Shown: one piece after another, positions 1 through 9,660 of the stretch
Layout of the letters: each line of letters begins with the position of its first letter
Numbering within the stretch: position 1 is the stretch's first letter
Assembly: GCA_033296885.1 (NCBI GenBank)
Contig: MU863906.1
Span: 124,001-188,000, forward strand
DNA: 64,000 bases
Source: Triangularia verruculosa
Lineage: Eukaryota; Ascomycota; Sordariomycetes; Sordariales; Podosporaceae
Reading direction: 5' to 3'
Notes under the pieces: model-generated
What the model was told of the DNA's origin: nothing
Seen by the model: the letters and a program-made list of their open reading frames with translations, nothing else
The model's database searches: none
Made by a program: the position numbers and the translations under genes

Positions 1-1285
1 TGACCGCTTTGCGTTGGTTGTACCCAGCCACGATGGAATCTGACGGGACCCGACCTTTATCCTCCTCCCGGCGGGTGTTTACATAGCCCGGACCGGGGCT
101 GTCCCAAGCATAATCCACCCACTTTCCTAGCGCTGGCCACAGCTGCTTCTCCACGAGTTGATTGACCTTGTTCTGTCTTTCTGGTCCATAGGTAGCATCG
201 ACCCTGCCGTCAACCGCGTGGCCTAGGCTAGACAGAACCCCCCGCCACTCTGCGACGGTCTCTTCAAGCTCGCCGATGGACGATACGCCACATACGGTAA
301 CACCGACTCTGGCAGTACCGTTACCGGAAACAGTTGATGGGACCTGCACACCAACGCCGGCAGCCGCCCCGATGCGAGCCCACTCCTGCAAAGACCACCG
401 AATCGCCACCGACTCCAGACGTTCCCCAATCGTGGCAGTTATGTCGGCCAGACTTTTACACGCTACCCGCAGTTCGGGAGGTGAAGGATGCCACTTCGCC
501 AATGGAGATGTTTTATTTCTCTCATCAGGTGGAATGCCCCGGTTGGTGAGCAAACCCATACCCAGTATACTCGCATTCAAAACCACATCCACGCCCGCCC
601 TCTTCAGCCTTGCCAAAGGTGACGAAAACTCTTCTGTTTTTTTCTCGCCAGCCACCCAAGTCAATGCCAACTTGCGATTCTGCACAGTAAAGTGCCCATA
701 ACTCAGCACGGCATCCAACGGCTCCCCTGTCTCGGCGAGGATCATCTCCGCCAGACTAGCCAAGACATCCGCCGGAAACCCACTGATGCCCACGTACCGA
801 ACCAGCCCTTCCTCATCCCTCAGTCTCCGGAGCTCCTTCACCGCCGTCAGGACCTCCTCGGGGGAGACGAACTCGACGTCGTGCATGTACACCAGGTCGA
901 GGTACTCGGTGTGGAGACGCTGCAGGCTTCGTAGAATCGAGTATCTGATCCAGGCGGGGGAGTAGTCGAACTCGTCGCCTGTTATCCTCCCTGCTTTCGT
1001 GACAAGGAAGATGGACTCGCGCTCGAGGGGGATGGGAAGGGGGTTGGAGGCGGAGGCGGTGGGGTTCATGAGGCTCTCAAGGGCGGTGCCGAGGAGGACC
1101 TCGGAGGGGCCGTAGTAAGGGGATGTGTCGAAGCCTTTCAAGCCGAGGGCGATGGCGCGGGAGACGATGTCGCGGTAGGGCATGGCCAGGGGGTCCGAGA
1201 CATATTGGTGGTTGAAGGTTGCGGTTCCGAGGAGGAGAGGGGGGACGGTGGTGGAGATTGGGGGGTGAGGTTTGGAGGGCGCCAT
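1..1285 (-). CDS. D-arabinose 1-dehydrogenase-like aldo/keto reductase (3' end outside window)
   Basis: Starts at the ATG complementary to 1283-1285 and stays open for 428 codons to the window edge, so the C-terminus is missing. It resembles the ARA2/L-galactose dehydrogenase branch of the aldo/keto reductases, which oxidise D-arabinose toward D-erythroascorbate in the cytosol. The catalytic tetrad can be placed: Asp53 and Tyr58 in GFDTSPYYGPSE, Lys97 in FLVTKAGR and His135 in VYMHDVEF. The frame then follows the usual barrel, with LVRYVGISGFP in the middle. No intron is seen. The coding strand is rich in C at third positions near the 5' end, like its neighbours. The family assignment is good; the exact sugar substrate is inferred from overall resemblance. 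Confidence 0.85.
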   Translation of the reverse strand, partial: MAPSKPHPPISTTVPPLLLGTATFNHQYVSDPLAMPYRDIVSRAIALGLKGFDTSPYYGPSEVLLGTALESLMNPTASASNPLPIPLERESIFLVTKAGRITGDEFDYSPAWIRYSILRSLQRLHTEYLDLVYMHDVEFVSPEEVLTAVKELRRLRDEEGLVRYVGISGFPADVLASLAEMILAETGEPLDAVLSYGHFTVQNRKLALTWVAGEKKTEEFSSPLARLKRAGVDVVLNASILGMGLLTNRGIPPDERNKTSPLAKWHPSPPELRVACKSLADITATIGERLESVAIRWSLQEWARIGAAAGVGVQVPSTVSGNGTARVGVTVCGVSSIGELEETVAEWRGVLSSLGHAVDGRVDATYGPERQNKVNQLVEKQLWPALGKWVDYAWDSPGPGYVNTRREEDKGRVPSDSIVAGYNQRKAV

Positions 1286-1916
1286 GGCGAGAGTGACTGG
1301 TTCTATCACCAGATTGAGGGATATTTCTGGTTGTGGTTTGGTTCGGTGTTTGAGGTTGTCGCGGAGCTTTCAATTCGTGTGCGGCGGCGAGCGGGTCATG
1401 ACCGTTGAGAAGGTGGGGTGGAGAGCTCAGCCCTTATCCATGGCGCAGGGCGGGTGATGCAAGAGGGGTTGTGTATTGCAACATTACGGCTTCAGCATGC
1501 GTTGACGGGAAATGAGGGTTGGTTGTTGGTATCAATTGTGAATGTCTGACTGGGAATCACAAGAGGGCAGCCATCTTAGCAGTGCCGATCTTGGTTTTTG
1601 CTTTATATGGGCATTGATTGATCTCGATCTGCTGCTAGTGGGGACAGGCAAACTGCTGGCACAACCCTGAAGATGCGGGAGCGGCGGGGAAAGCTTAGCG
1701 TGGGGGAACCCTGAATTGGGATGGCCCCAGGCCTTTGTTAAGTCTAAATAAAGCTCCGGGACTTTGCGATCCGCTCCGCGCTTTGTCTTCCAGCGGAGTA
1801 TATACACCGCGCTCTGATGTCGAATCCATCACCACTGACATTTGGCAGCATTTTCTTAGTCATTTCATTACCTCGTGTTTTCCTTTTCTATTTCCTTAGT
1901 CATTCAAACTTCTGAT
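1286..1916. other. Intergenic region between divergent transcripts
   Basis: No convincing coding frame. It would hold the promoter of the aldo/keto reductase on the minus strand. A TATA-like stretch (gagtatatacac, about 1796-1807) lies some 110 nt upstream of the candidate ATG at 1917 on the plus strand. Confidence 0.4.
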
Positions 1917-2585
1917 ATGGAGCTATGTATCAGCTTTGTTCGAGCTCATGTATTGACTTTAAAGACTTACATGATAGCTTCCTTGCCCATCAGGTAGGTC
2001 CCCTGTTGAATATTGGCTAACTGTTTCCCTGACCGATTGTTAGGACGTTCTAGGCCCATACACCGACACCAACCCGATCACCATCAACCGCATCGATATC
2101 GAACCCCAAACAAAACCTCCGAGCATCGAACCCCTAGGCTAACACGATATATCCCAAGAAAAAAAAGGTAAGTTTGTCCGAGCACTGATAACTTCGCAGA
2201 CCCCCTCAGCCTCGCACGACATACCGATTTTCGGTCGACCCGATCCAGTCTCTTCATCGAGGTCAGTATATCACTAACATCGAGGATATCTTACCACAAT
2301 TACGAGCGGTGGTACCAGCACTGGTAAAGAAGCGATGGGTTATTAACCACTCAAACGCACTTCCCTCGAGAAACAGAAAGTAAGTCACACTCCCTTTCAG
2401 ACTACTAACATTAAAGCAGCAGGAAAATAGAGGGCTCTTCACGGCCCTCGAACAAATCAGGTAAGTTCTCCCCCTCCCCTTCAGATTACTAACACAACGC
2501 ATCAGCATACAAAATGAAAGTTTTTTTGCTTTTTTCTTTCACCATAAGGTGCCATGATCTCTTTTTCTTCCGTGACCCTTCGTAG
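1917..2585 (+). CDS. Hypothetical small multi-intron gene, unrecognised
   Basis: Proposed exons 1917-1993, 2054-2167, 2200-2379, 2420-2460 and 2506-2585 give 163 residues with no stop. Each junction has a strong donor (GTAGGT, then GTAAGT three times) and a branch-like site (GGCTAAC, TGATAAC, ACTACTAAC, TTACTAAC). The best protein-like segment is in exon 3, around the residues NIEDILPQLRAVVPALVKK. I recognise no domain. The product is basic overall. The second intron would be only 32 nt, short for such fungi, and the first intron needs the second of two possible acceptors. A further GTAAGT donor at 2703 suggests the transcript continues. It may be a real small gene, a spliced non-coding RNA or a relic. 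Confidence 0.3.
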
Positions 2586-3169
2586 ATAAGGTTTCCAGTA
2601 GCCAAAGACATCCATCTATATTCCACGTAACAACTCTTTTCTTACATCAATCCATTAAGCCACTGTTATAGCAGCCACCCTCATAATAATAGCTCAAATA
2701 CAGGTAAGTTCTGGAAAATGCAACCGCATTCAGAAATCTGTCGGTAAACACACTTCTTTACCCCTGACAAGATACCTACCTAGGTACCCAACCTATCTAC
2801 TTTGAACCGCTCTCGTACATCATGAGAAATAGGAAGCTAAATACCTATTTAATAAAAACGACACCTGAGAATTATCTAGTCTGACGGATAAAGTAATCCA
2901 CCTGGTCCAGGTCAGGGGCGGGAGAGGAGGTGCCAGCTGCTTAAGCTTGACATAAAACCGACCCACTCTGAGTTCTGAGAGACACACATGGCATGGAACG
3001 AAACATGCTTATTACCGTAGTAAGCAAGGGTGTGAAGATGTTCTTTTTTTAAAATATGCCAGGAATGTGTAGATACCTTGCACTTTTCTCAAAGTCGAAG
3101 CAACAATTTCTAGCAAAGTATCGATAAGTTTCGCTGGGTTAGGTAACCTTCTGTGGTAAGTAGCATGAA

Positions 3170-3211
<42 letters not shown>

Positions 3212-4964
3212 AAACTATAGAAACCTCATAAAGCTCTACCCTAAGCACGATAAACTTAGAAAAAAGACGCTGATAAACATAAAACTATTCTGATTTTTAC
3301 ATATATATTCGTCAATAAAAAGAGCAGCATGCCTGTTCCTGTATCTTGAGATATACCCTTTGAGCAAAAATATAACAACAGGTGCACCTTCAACGCAACT
3401 TCTGATTCCCCTCTTTTTAAAACAAAACGTACAGCTTTGACCAAAGTCTACAGAGGGCCTACCTAGATCATCATAAGTATTGCTTCACAACTGAAACGGG
3501 GTAATTTCGGCGAGGTTGAACTGGTCATGAATTAGACAGCTTAAGAGTGAACAGAGTTCAACAAAAGTATGTACAACACCCTAGACAGGAAAATAACGTG
3601 TTAGAATACAAACAAAACAGGCATTTGATAAGCAGATATATGAAGACATGTATGAGAGATGCACCGATAATTCACAGATACATCACGACGCCTCGCCGAA
3701 CCGAGACCGAGTGACTGTATGCGAGCGGCTAGGGAATATGAGATGAAGTATCTGTTTTATATTTAAGACCAATCTGAAAATGTTTTGGGAGTCATGTAGC
3801 GGAAACGCGTCATAAACACGCACTAAGCGCGTGTCGGAAAGGGATCAATTAAACGCGAACCATGAGAAAAGGTCAGCCAATCAAACACTTCCATCTTGTG
3901 GAGAAATCGGGTTGGCTTTGGCGGCTTGTTTCAGCGGGCTGGACCCTGGTGCTGGATCCCTTCTGTAGCAGCGAGGACCCTTGGTGGTACGCCAGGGAGA
4001 AGAAGCTGTCAGCGGCGGTGACTGAGCTAGTATCCTCCGTCGTAGGTCCTTGATGACTGATACCTAATCTTGAAGTTCGGATATTATGTTGTTGTAAGGG
4101 GGTTGTAGATACATTGCCTTACATCACCGCCCGCCAAAATCCTTGAATATTGCGCCGCCCACCGTTGAAGTCGCAGTTTGCATCGAGATCGCCATGCCCG
4201 TTTTTTCAACTTGCATCTGAGACATTTCGGTTAAGTAAGCCTTTTTTTGGTAATAATTTCTTTACGCTATTAAAACCATTTTGTTTACTACGTGTATATA
4301 GCGCGGCCTAAAAAGGGTGAAATAAACTGTATGCTATCTAGAGTGTGATGGATGGTTGTTGGAGAGAGAGGGGCACCCATGTCTGCCCGATTGCGGGGAA
4401 AGTGGACTTTTCTTGAGTCTGAGAGTATAGGATGGCTCGTCTCAGATGTGGCATGTGCAGCGAGAACAGATCTATGAATTGGTCGTCACTTGTCCATTCA
4501 TCCAGCTCGTCTGAAAGTAGGGGTGCCACAGCCCTGGGGGGGGGGGGTGCTTCTTCACACCGGGCTGGCTTTCAGGGACAGTAAGATCAGTGTAACTGTG
4601 CTGGCTGATCCCAAAGGGCCATTGACTGGAACCGCGCGTCAGATACGGGGGGTCTGGATGATGTGTGTCTGTGGTGAGGCATGGCGGCGCGGGCCCCTTC
4701 CCACCCCCCCAGTCCCACGATGATCCGCTTTTTTAAGGGTCACACCCGCCTCATAACCCTCTGAGATAACTTTCCCAGCCGCCTTTTCCCTGCTTTTCCT
4801 TCTCTTCTCCTGCTGCGACCACGGAACTTTTCCTGTCTCACAACCTCCACCGCTTTTCCCTCAGTCAAGCATCCTCGCGACAGCAACAGCGCCCACCTGT
4901 TCGTCCTTCTTCAATACCGAAACCTCTTTTTTTCCCCAACCGGTTCTCCATCAATACCGCAAAC
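2586..4964. other. Gene-poor AT-rich stretch
   Basis: No supportable gene was found. The sequence is visibly richer in A+T around 2.6-4.3 kb than in the flanking genes. It contains a CT dinucleotide run near 3176-3208 and a run of twelve G near 4539. The pyrimidine-rich part at about 4740-4960 fits a promoter and 5' leader for the gene starting at 4965. Short frames such as 3862-4053 have no recognisable features. Confidence 0.5.
3176..3208. repeat. (CT)n microsatellite
   Basis: About sixteen uninterrupted CT units in an otherwise AT-rich intergenic region. It is a simple sequence repeat with no sign of function. Confidence 0.9.
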
Positions 4965-6047
4965 ATGCCAGGTATTCGTAAGTGGTTTTCTCCCCCTATC
5001 TTCCTTTGAACAGTCCCCATGTTGTTGTTTGCCCTTCTTTCGGCGAATTTGATGGCGTGCTGGATGTACGATAACGAGACACTGGTGTTGTTATGTGTCG
5101 CGTCGGACAAGGCAAAGAAGCGAGAAACGGTTGGCAACAAGGAAGAGAAAGATGAAACCGACCACCGCGGCCTCCCAAAAAGAGCGAAAGCGAGGGCATC
5201 GCCATACTCGCCGACAATTCAAACCGCTGACTCGCTTTCTCTCGTTCTTTGCGAATTTCCTTTTCTCTTTTGGCGGCTGGCGCGTCGTCGATCAATTTCT
5301 CAATAACAAATACTATCGAATACATCGAAAATAAAGGGGAAGTTATACTAATCGCTTTTGGCGTGAGTTAGCATTCGGTGCGCTCGACAACCTGAAGGGC
5401 AAGCTCAAGGCTGCCTTCCAGAGCCGCTCCGAGAAGAAGGCGAAGAAGGACGCCGAGAAGGCTAATAAGAAGGACGAGGCTGCCGCCGCCGCCCCAGCTC
5501 CTGCTACTGCCGCTGGGGAGAGCAGCACTGCTACTGCCGCGGCGGCTGCTGCTGGGACTGCTGCTGCTCCCGCTGCTGCTGCTGCTACCACAGAGACCCC
5601 CACGGTTGCCCCAGCCGAGACTCCTGGTAAGTCGTGATAGATTGGCGTGAAATGGGAAGGAGAAGACTGGCGAAACTGACACGATGGAATTTGCTAGCTG
5701 CCGCTGCTACCGAACCCGCTCCCGCTCCTGCCCCGGCTGCTGCTGCTACTGCTGCTGCTGAGGAGGCTTCCCCCGCCACTGAGACCACTGCCGCCGCGAC
5801 CCCCGCCCCTGTTCCTGCTCCAGTCGCTGCTGCCGAGCCCGCTCCGGCTCCGGCCCCAGCCCCGGCTACTGAGGAGGCTTCCCCCGCTGCCGCAGCCCCC
5901 GCCCCTGCTCCGGCCGTGGAGACGCCTACTCCCGCGCCCGCCCCTGTTGCTGCTCCTGCAGCGGAGACCCCTGCTCCCGCGCCCGCCGCTGCCCCCCCAG
6001 CTACTGAGGAGAAAAAGGAGGCTCCTCCTGCCGCCACTACCGCCTAA
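4965..6047 (+). CDS. Ala/Pro/Glu-rich low-complexity protein with basic N-terminus
   Basis: Exons 4965-4977, 5372-5626 and 5698-6047 give 205 residues. The first exon is only 13 nt (MPGI plus one base) and is followed by a 394-nt intron with branch site atactaatc and acceptor gagttag. Exon 2 begins with a short basic, probably helical segment (FGALDNLKGKLKAAFQSRSE, then a Lys-rich run). The rest is almost entirely Ala, Pro, Thr and Glu, including repeated APAPAP blocks and two copies of TEEASPAA. No catalytic domain, signal peptide or membrane segment is visible. A tiny first exon followed by a long intron and a pyrimidine-rich leader is common in highly expressed fungal genes. The function is unknown. 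Confidence 0.7.
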
Positions 6048-6642
6048 GCTCTTGTCCCTAAATAACCAAAACGAACGAAGTCGACGGCATGACGACATAC
6101 GGAAATGTGACGACGACGACGAACGATAACTTTTGTGTGTGTTTGCGAGAAAGCTTGATGGCTGGCTATCTTTTGCTTTGTTTTTTTGCGGGGCGCTTTT
6201 TTGTTGCTTGGGAAGGGAAACCAAAGGTGGGAAATGATTACCGAACGAAGATACCAATTGCTTTTTTGTCTTTAATTGCGTTTTGAAGAGGGGGTACTGG
6301 GTGGATTTGAGTTGATATACCCTCCACCTTGCCCCGTTTAATTAATGAGATGGCTTTCTTTTGGCCTGTGTTTCTTGTTGTGAGCACCGTCGCAGCCGTT
6401 TTTGCGTGTGAAATCGATTGAGGTGCTGCTGCTCTGATGATTTCTACAGAGATGATTCATGCGCGGTAGTTATGACGGTAATTGAGATGCCAAAAAAGAG
6501 AGCGATTGTGCGTATTTCAAGCTGGGTATCCTGCTATATAAACATCCAGAAACAGCCATCCAAGCAAAGATTGTATAGTATACAACAAGACCAATGTCCC
6601 AAGGAGTTCGCGCCCGTCGGCTCCGCTTCTCGTCTTAGCTCT
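6048..6642. other. Convergent 3' intergenic region
   Basis: Lies between two convergent genes. It is T-rich and fits 3' untranslated sequence and termination regions. No further gene was seen. Confidence 0.5.
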
Positions 6643-7914
6643 TTATTCCTCTTCCGATTCTTCATCGTCATCATCTGGATCAGGCATTACAATCTTGTTA
6701 AGATGGGTTACCTGTGCTTCAGTCAGTATTTTCTTCCCTCTTCAAGACCATGATTTTCGACAAGAAAAAGAAAGATAACTCACAAATCCAACCATGCTCC
6801 CCACCACATCCATCACCTCCTCCAACCCCCCTTCCCTGGTAAAGACGTCATCATCCACCTTCTTCCAGACAGTATGATTCCTCAACTTCAACAACTGCAT
6901 ATCCCTATGCTCGGGATGAAACCCCTTCGGCCTCGTCTTGAGCGCATTCCCCTTGTTACTCTCCGCATATGCACTCAATGCCTCCTCCTCTTCCTCCTTT
7001 CCTGTCTTCTTTTTCCCTTTCTTCCGCTTCTTCTCGCCCCCACCCAAAAATGTTCTCCCAAACCCCTCCTCAGTAAGCACCCTCCTCCACCTCCGCGGTC
7101 TCTCGTCAATACTCGCCCTCAACTTGGCCAACGCCGGCCCATCCGGATGCCACAGCCCTCCCCCGATAAAGCTCCCACCATTCGGCTCGACGTGAATGTA
7201 ATAGCACGCGTACGGCCCCTTCCTTCCCGTCCGGGAAAACGCGGCGCTAAAGTGCGGTTTGTACGGTGTTGGATCGTTTGTGAAGCGAATGTCGCGATAG
7301 ATCCTGAAGTTGACGTCCTTGAATGGGAGTTCAGGAATGGTGGGGTCGATGTCGGTGATTTTTTCGGTGAGGGAGGAGACGTAGGATTCCCAGTCTGAGA
7401 GGGCGCGGCGGTATTCCTTGTCGTTTAGCTTCAGCCAGGAGCGCTTGTTATTCCTTTTGAGGTCGGCGAGGAAGAGGAGGGTGTTTGGGTGGAGGGTGTG
7501 GGGTTGGTAGGGGATGCCGGCGGTGTCGCGGAGCTGGGGGAGGGGGATGAAGATGATTTTAGGGGGAGCTTCTTCGTCGTTGTCGGAGGTGGTGGTATCC
7601 TCTTGTTTGGCTTCTGAGGACTCTTCTTCAGGGTCGTCGTCTTTGAACTCGTCGGCATCTTCAGACTCGGGCTCGAGCTGCTTGGCTTTCTTGGGCGGTC
7701 TTCCTCTGCGCTTCTTTGGAGTGGCGGCGGTTTTGGTGGGTTTGGTGATGACATCTGATTCAGAGTCTTCAGGGGAAGGGTCAAAGTATTTGCTGGTCTT
7801 GGTGGATGAAGCTGCTGCTGCGCGCTGCGGTCTTCCACGCTTGGAAGGGGGTGTTGATAATGATTCAGGTGCTTCCACCGTGGCAGGCGCGGATTTGCGT
7901 TTTCGGCCGACCAT
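6643..7914 (-). CDS. DUF2461 (TIGR02453) family protein with AT-hooks
   Basis: Exons 6784-7914 and 6643-6711 (minus) give 399 residues. The 72-nt intron at 6712-6783 has donor GTGAGT, branch TACTGACTG and acceptor CACAG, and gives a short acidic tail ending EESEEE. The frame stays open upstream to 8070, but the ATG at 7914 (MVGRKRKS) is preferred because residues before it look like untranslated sequence. Residues 1-140 are disordered and charged with two AT-hook-like cores, SKRGRPQRA and KKRRGRPPKKAK, suggesting DNA contact in the nucleus. The DUF2461 core follows, with FRIYRDIRFTNDPTPYKPHF and GGLWHPDG. Its biochemical role is unknown. The Lys-rich insert after FLGGGEKK is variable low complexity. 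Confidence 0.88.
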
Positions 7915-8561
7915 TTTGAGATTGTATGAGAATTGAAACGTGCGATATGAAAGAGATTTGGTCAAAGGGCCAGTCGTCTTTAAACAACAGTTGATCTCTG
8001 TGAGTCCCCTCGATGACGTAGACGGGTGATTGCAGTCGCGGTCGAGAATTCCGAAGAGTGGAGATGTCATGGCATTGGCGTGTTCTCTGTCGCGAAATCA
8101 CGTGCCTTCCTTCATTGGCGTATTATGTCATCCATCCATGCTTGACTTTCTTTCTCCAACAGTTCTTTCCAACCTGAAACTGTACTCAGAACTGCATGTT
8201 ACCATATGGACTGAGAACCATCCCCTCCAGTCTAATACCCCAGGCCACCCACGGATAGTCCCGCATAACAAGCTTCTTTCCCTCCTGACCTCTCCTTGTA
8301 AGCATTCTCGTCCTGCATCATCACGCATGAATTACCCCACACTTTGACAGCTCCTATCCCAAGCTGATTTAAGAGCTTCCCCAACCCCCAGCTCCCCCAC
8401 ATACATCTCCAACTTGATACCTAACCTCACCTGACCCATATCTTCAACTTGAACTCTGCAAAACCCTTTTGGTATTTTTACCCCTTTGTATTACGACTGT
8501 TTCTGTATATATATTTATATATATATATATATCCTCTTCAAACCCCTTGTCTATATTAACC
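7915..8561. other. Divergent promoter region with (TA)n tract
   Basis: Separates the divergent DUF2461 and dioxygenase genes. An alternating TA tract lies at about 8507-8532, directly upstream of the ATG at 8562. No gene was seen. Confidence 0.5.
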
Positions 8562-9503
8562 ATGCCCGCCCATCAAGACCCCCTCGCCCACCTCCAAATC
8601 CATGGCTACACCATCATTCCCTCCTTCCTCACCCCCTCCGAACTCTCCACCCTCCGCGCCGCCTCCTCCGCTCTGATCAATCTTTCCTCCCAAGGCCAAT
8701 GGCCCCACGTCCGCACCACAGGCAAACAATTCCCCCCCTGGGACCCCTCTCTAGTCCCACACTCCGCCGGCATCTGGGGCGTCCAGCACCTCCTCCACCC
8801 CTCCCTCCCTCTACCGCCAGACCAACCCAGCAACCCTTTTACTCAGCTCTACTTCTCCCCCAAGCTCCTCGCCCTATCCCGGGCCATCCTTTCCCTTCCC
8901 GAAGATGACGATGGCGATGACGGGCTGGTGATGGAACTGTTCAATCTCTTGTGCAAGCCCACTGATGGGAAGGGGTTCGAACTGTCGTGGCATAGGGATG
9001 ACATTCCCCGGGAAGCGTCGGCGGAGGAGGAGAAGGAGAGATTGCATAACTTGACAGAAGCGTACTCGCATACGCAGTGGAACTTGCCATTATACCACGA
9101 CTCAAGCCTGATTCTTGTCCCTGGATCCCATCTTCGGCCGAGGACTGACGTCGAAAGGCAGGCGGATCCTTATGAAGCCAACCTGGAAGGGCAGGTGGTG
9201 GTGGAGTTGCAGCCGGGGGACTTGGTGTTTTATGACAATAACATCCTGCACAGGGGGGTTTATTCGGGAGATAAGGAGCGCGTGACGCTTCACGGTTCAG
9301 TTGGACGGGCGGATGGCGGGGAAGGGATGAGAAAGCGGGCGAGGAACGTGCTGCAGCATGGGGTAGGGGAGTGGGTCGAGCAAGCCGACTTCTCTTGCTT
9401 GGAGACGAAGGAGAGGGAGGTGGCGGAGGGGATGAGGAAACGGCTTGTTGAAATGGGCAAGGCGGTAGGGAAGGGGGAGGTTGGGTATTCACTTGTCGGT
9501 TAA
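8562..9503 (+). CDS. Phytanoyl-CoA dioxygenase (PhyH) family protein
   Basis: Single-exon frame of 313 residues from the ATG at 8562; the frame is open upstream, but the first in-frame ATG fits the N-terminus HLQIHGYTIIPSFLTPSEL, typical of PhyH proteins. The family uses Fe(II) and 2-oxoglutarate to hydroxylate substrates. The metal-binding facial triad is visible: His144-x-Asp146 in LSWHRDDIPRE and His230 in NNILHRGVYSGDKERVTLHG, with a nearby Arg that could bind 2-oxoglutarate. There is no signal peptide and no clear peroxisomal targeting tail (the end is GYSLVG). The natural substrate cannot be read from sequence. Codon use shifts from C-rich to G-rich along the gene. Confidence 0.85.
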   Translation: MPAHQDPLAHLQIHGYTIIPSFLTPSELSTLRAASSALINLSSQGQWPHVRTTGKQFPPWDPSLVPHSAGIWGVQHLLHPSLPLPPDQPSNPFTQLYFSPKLLALSRAILSLPEDDDGDDGLVMELFNLLCKPTDGKGFELSWHRDDIPREASAEEEKERLHNLTEAYSHTQWNLPLYHDSSLILVPGSHLRPRTDVERQADPYEANLEGQVVVELQPGDLVFYDNNILHRGVYSGDKERVTLHGSVGRADGGEGMRKRARNVLQHGVGEWVEQADFSCLETKEREVAEGMRKRLVEMGKAVGKGEVGYSLVG

Positions 9504-9660
9504 GCTGGGAGGGGATGCAATGATATATTCAGTTTCATATCGACATCCAACATCGACCTCAACATCAACATCCAACGCCAAAACTTATCTTCCCATTCCA
9601 TCCCCTAACCCCCCATCCCCTACCCCTTCCACTCTCATACAGAGCTACATCTGCATGTTT

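Noticed and set aside
5585..6257. Minus-strand Gly/Ala/Ser-rich frames over the Ala/Pro protein
   Set aside because: Opposite-strand readings of repetitive GCT/CCC codons, without start context or motifs.
7915..8070. Extended N-terminus for the DUF2461 protein from an ATG at 8070
   Set aside because: The added residues look untranslated, and MVGRKRKS at 7914 starts the charged nuclear region naturally.
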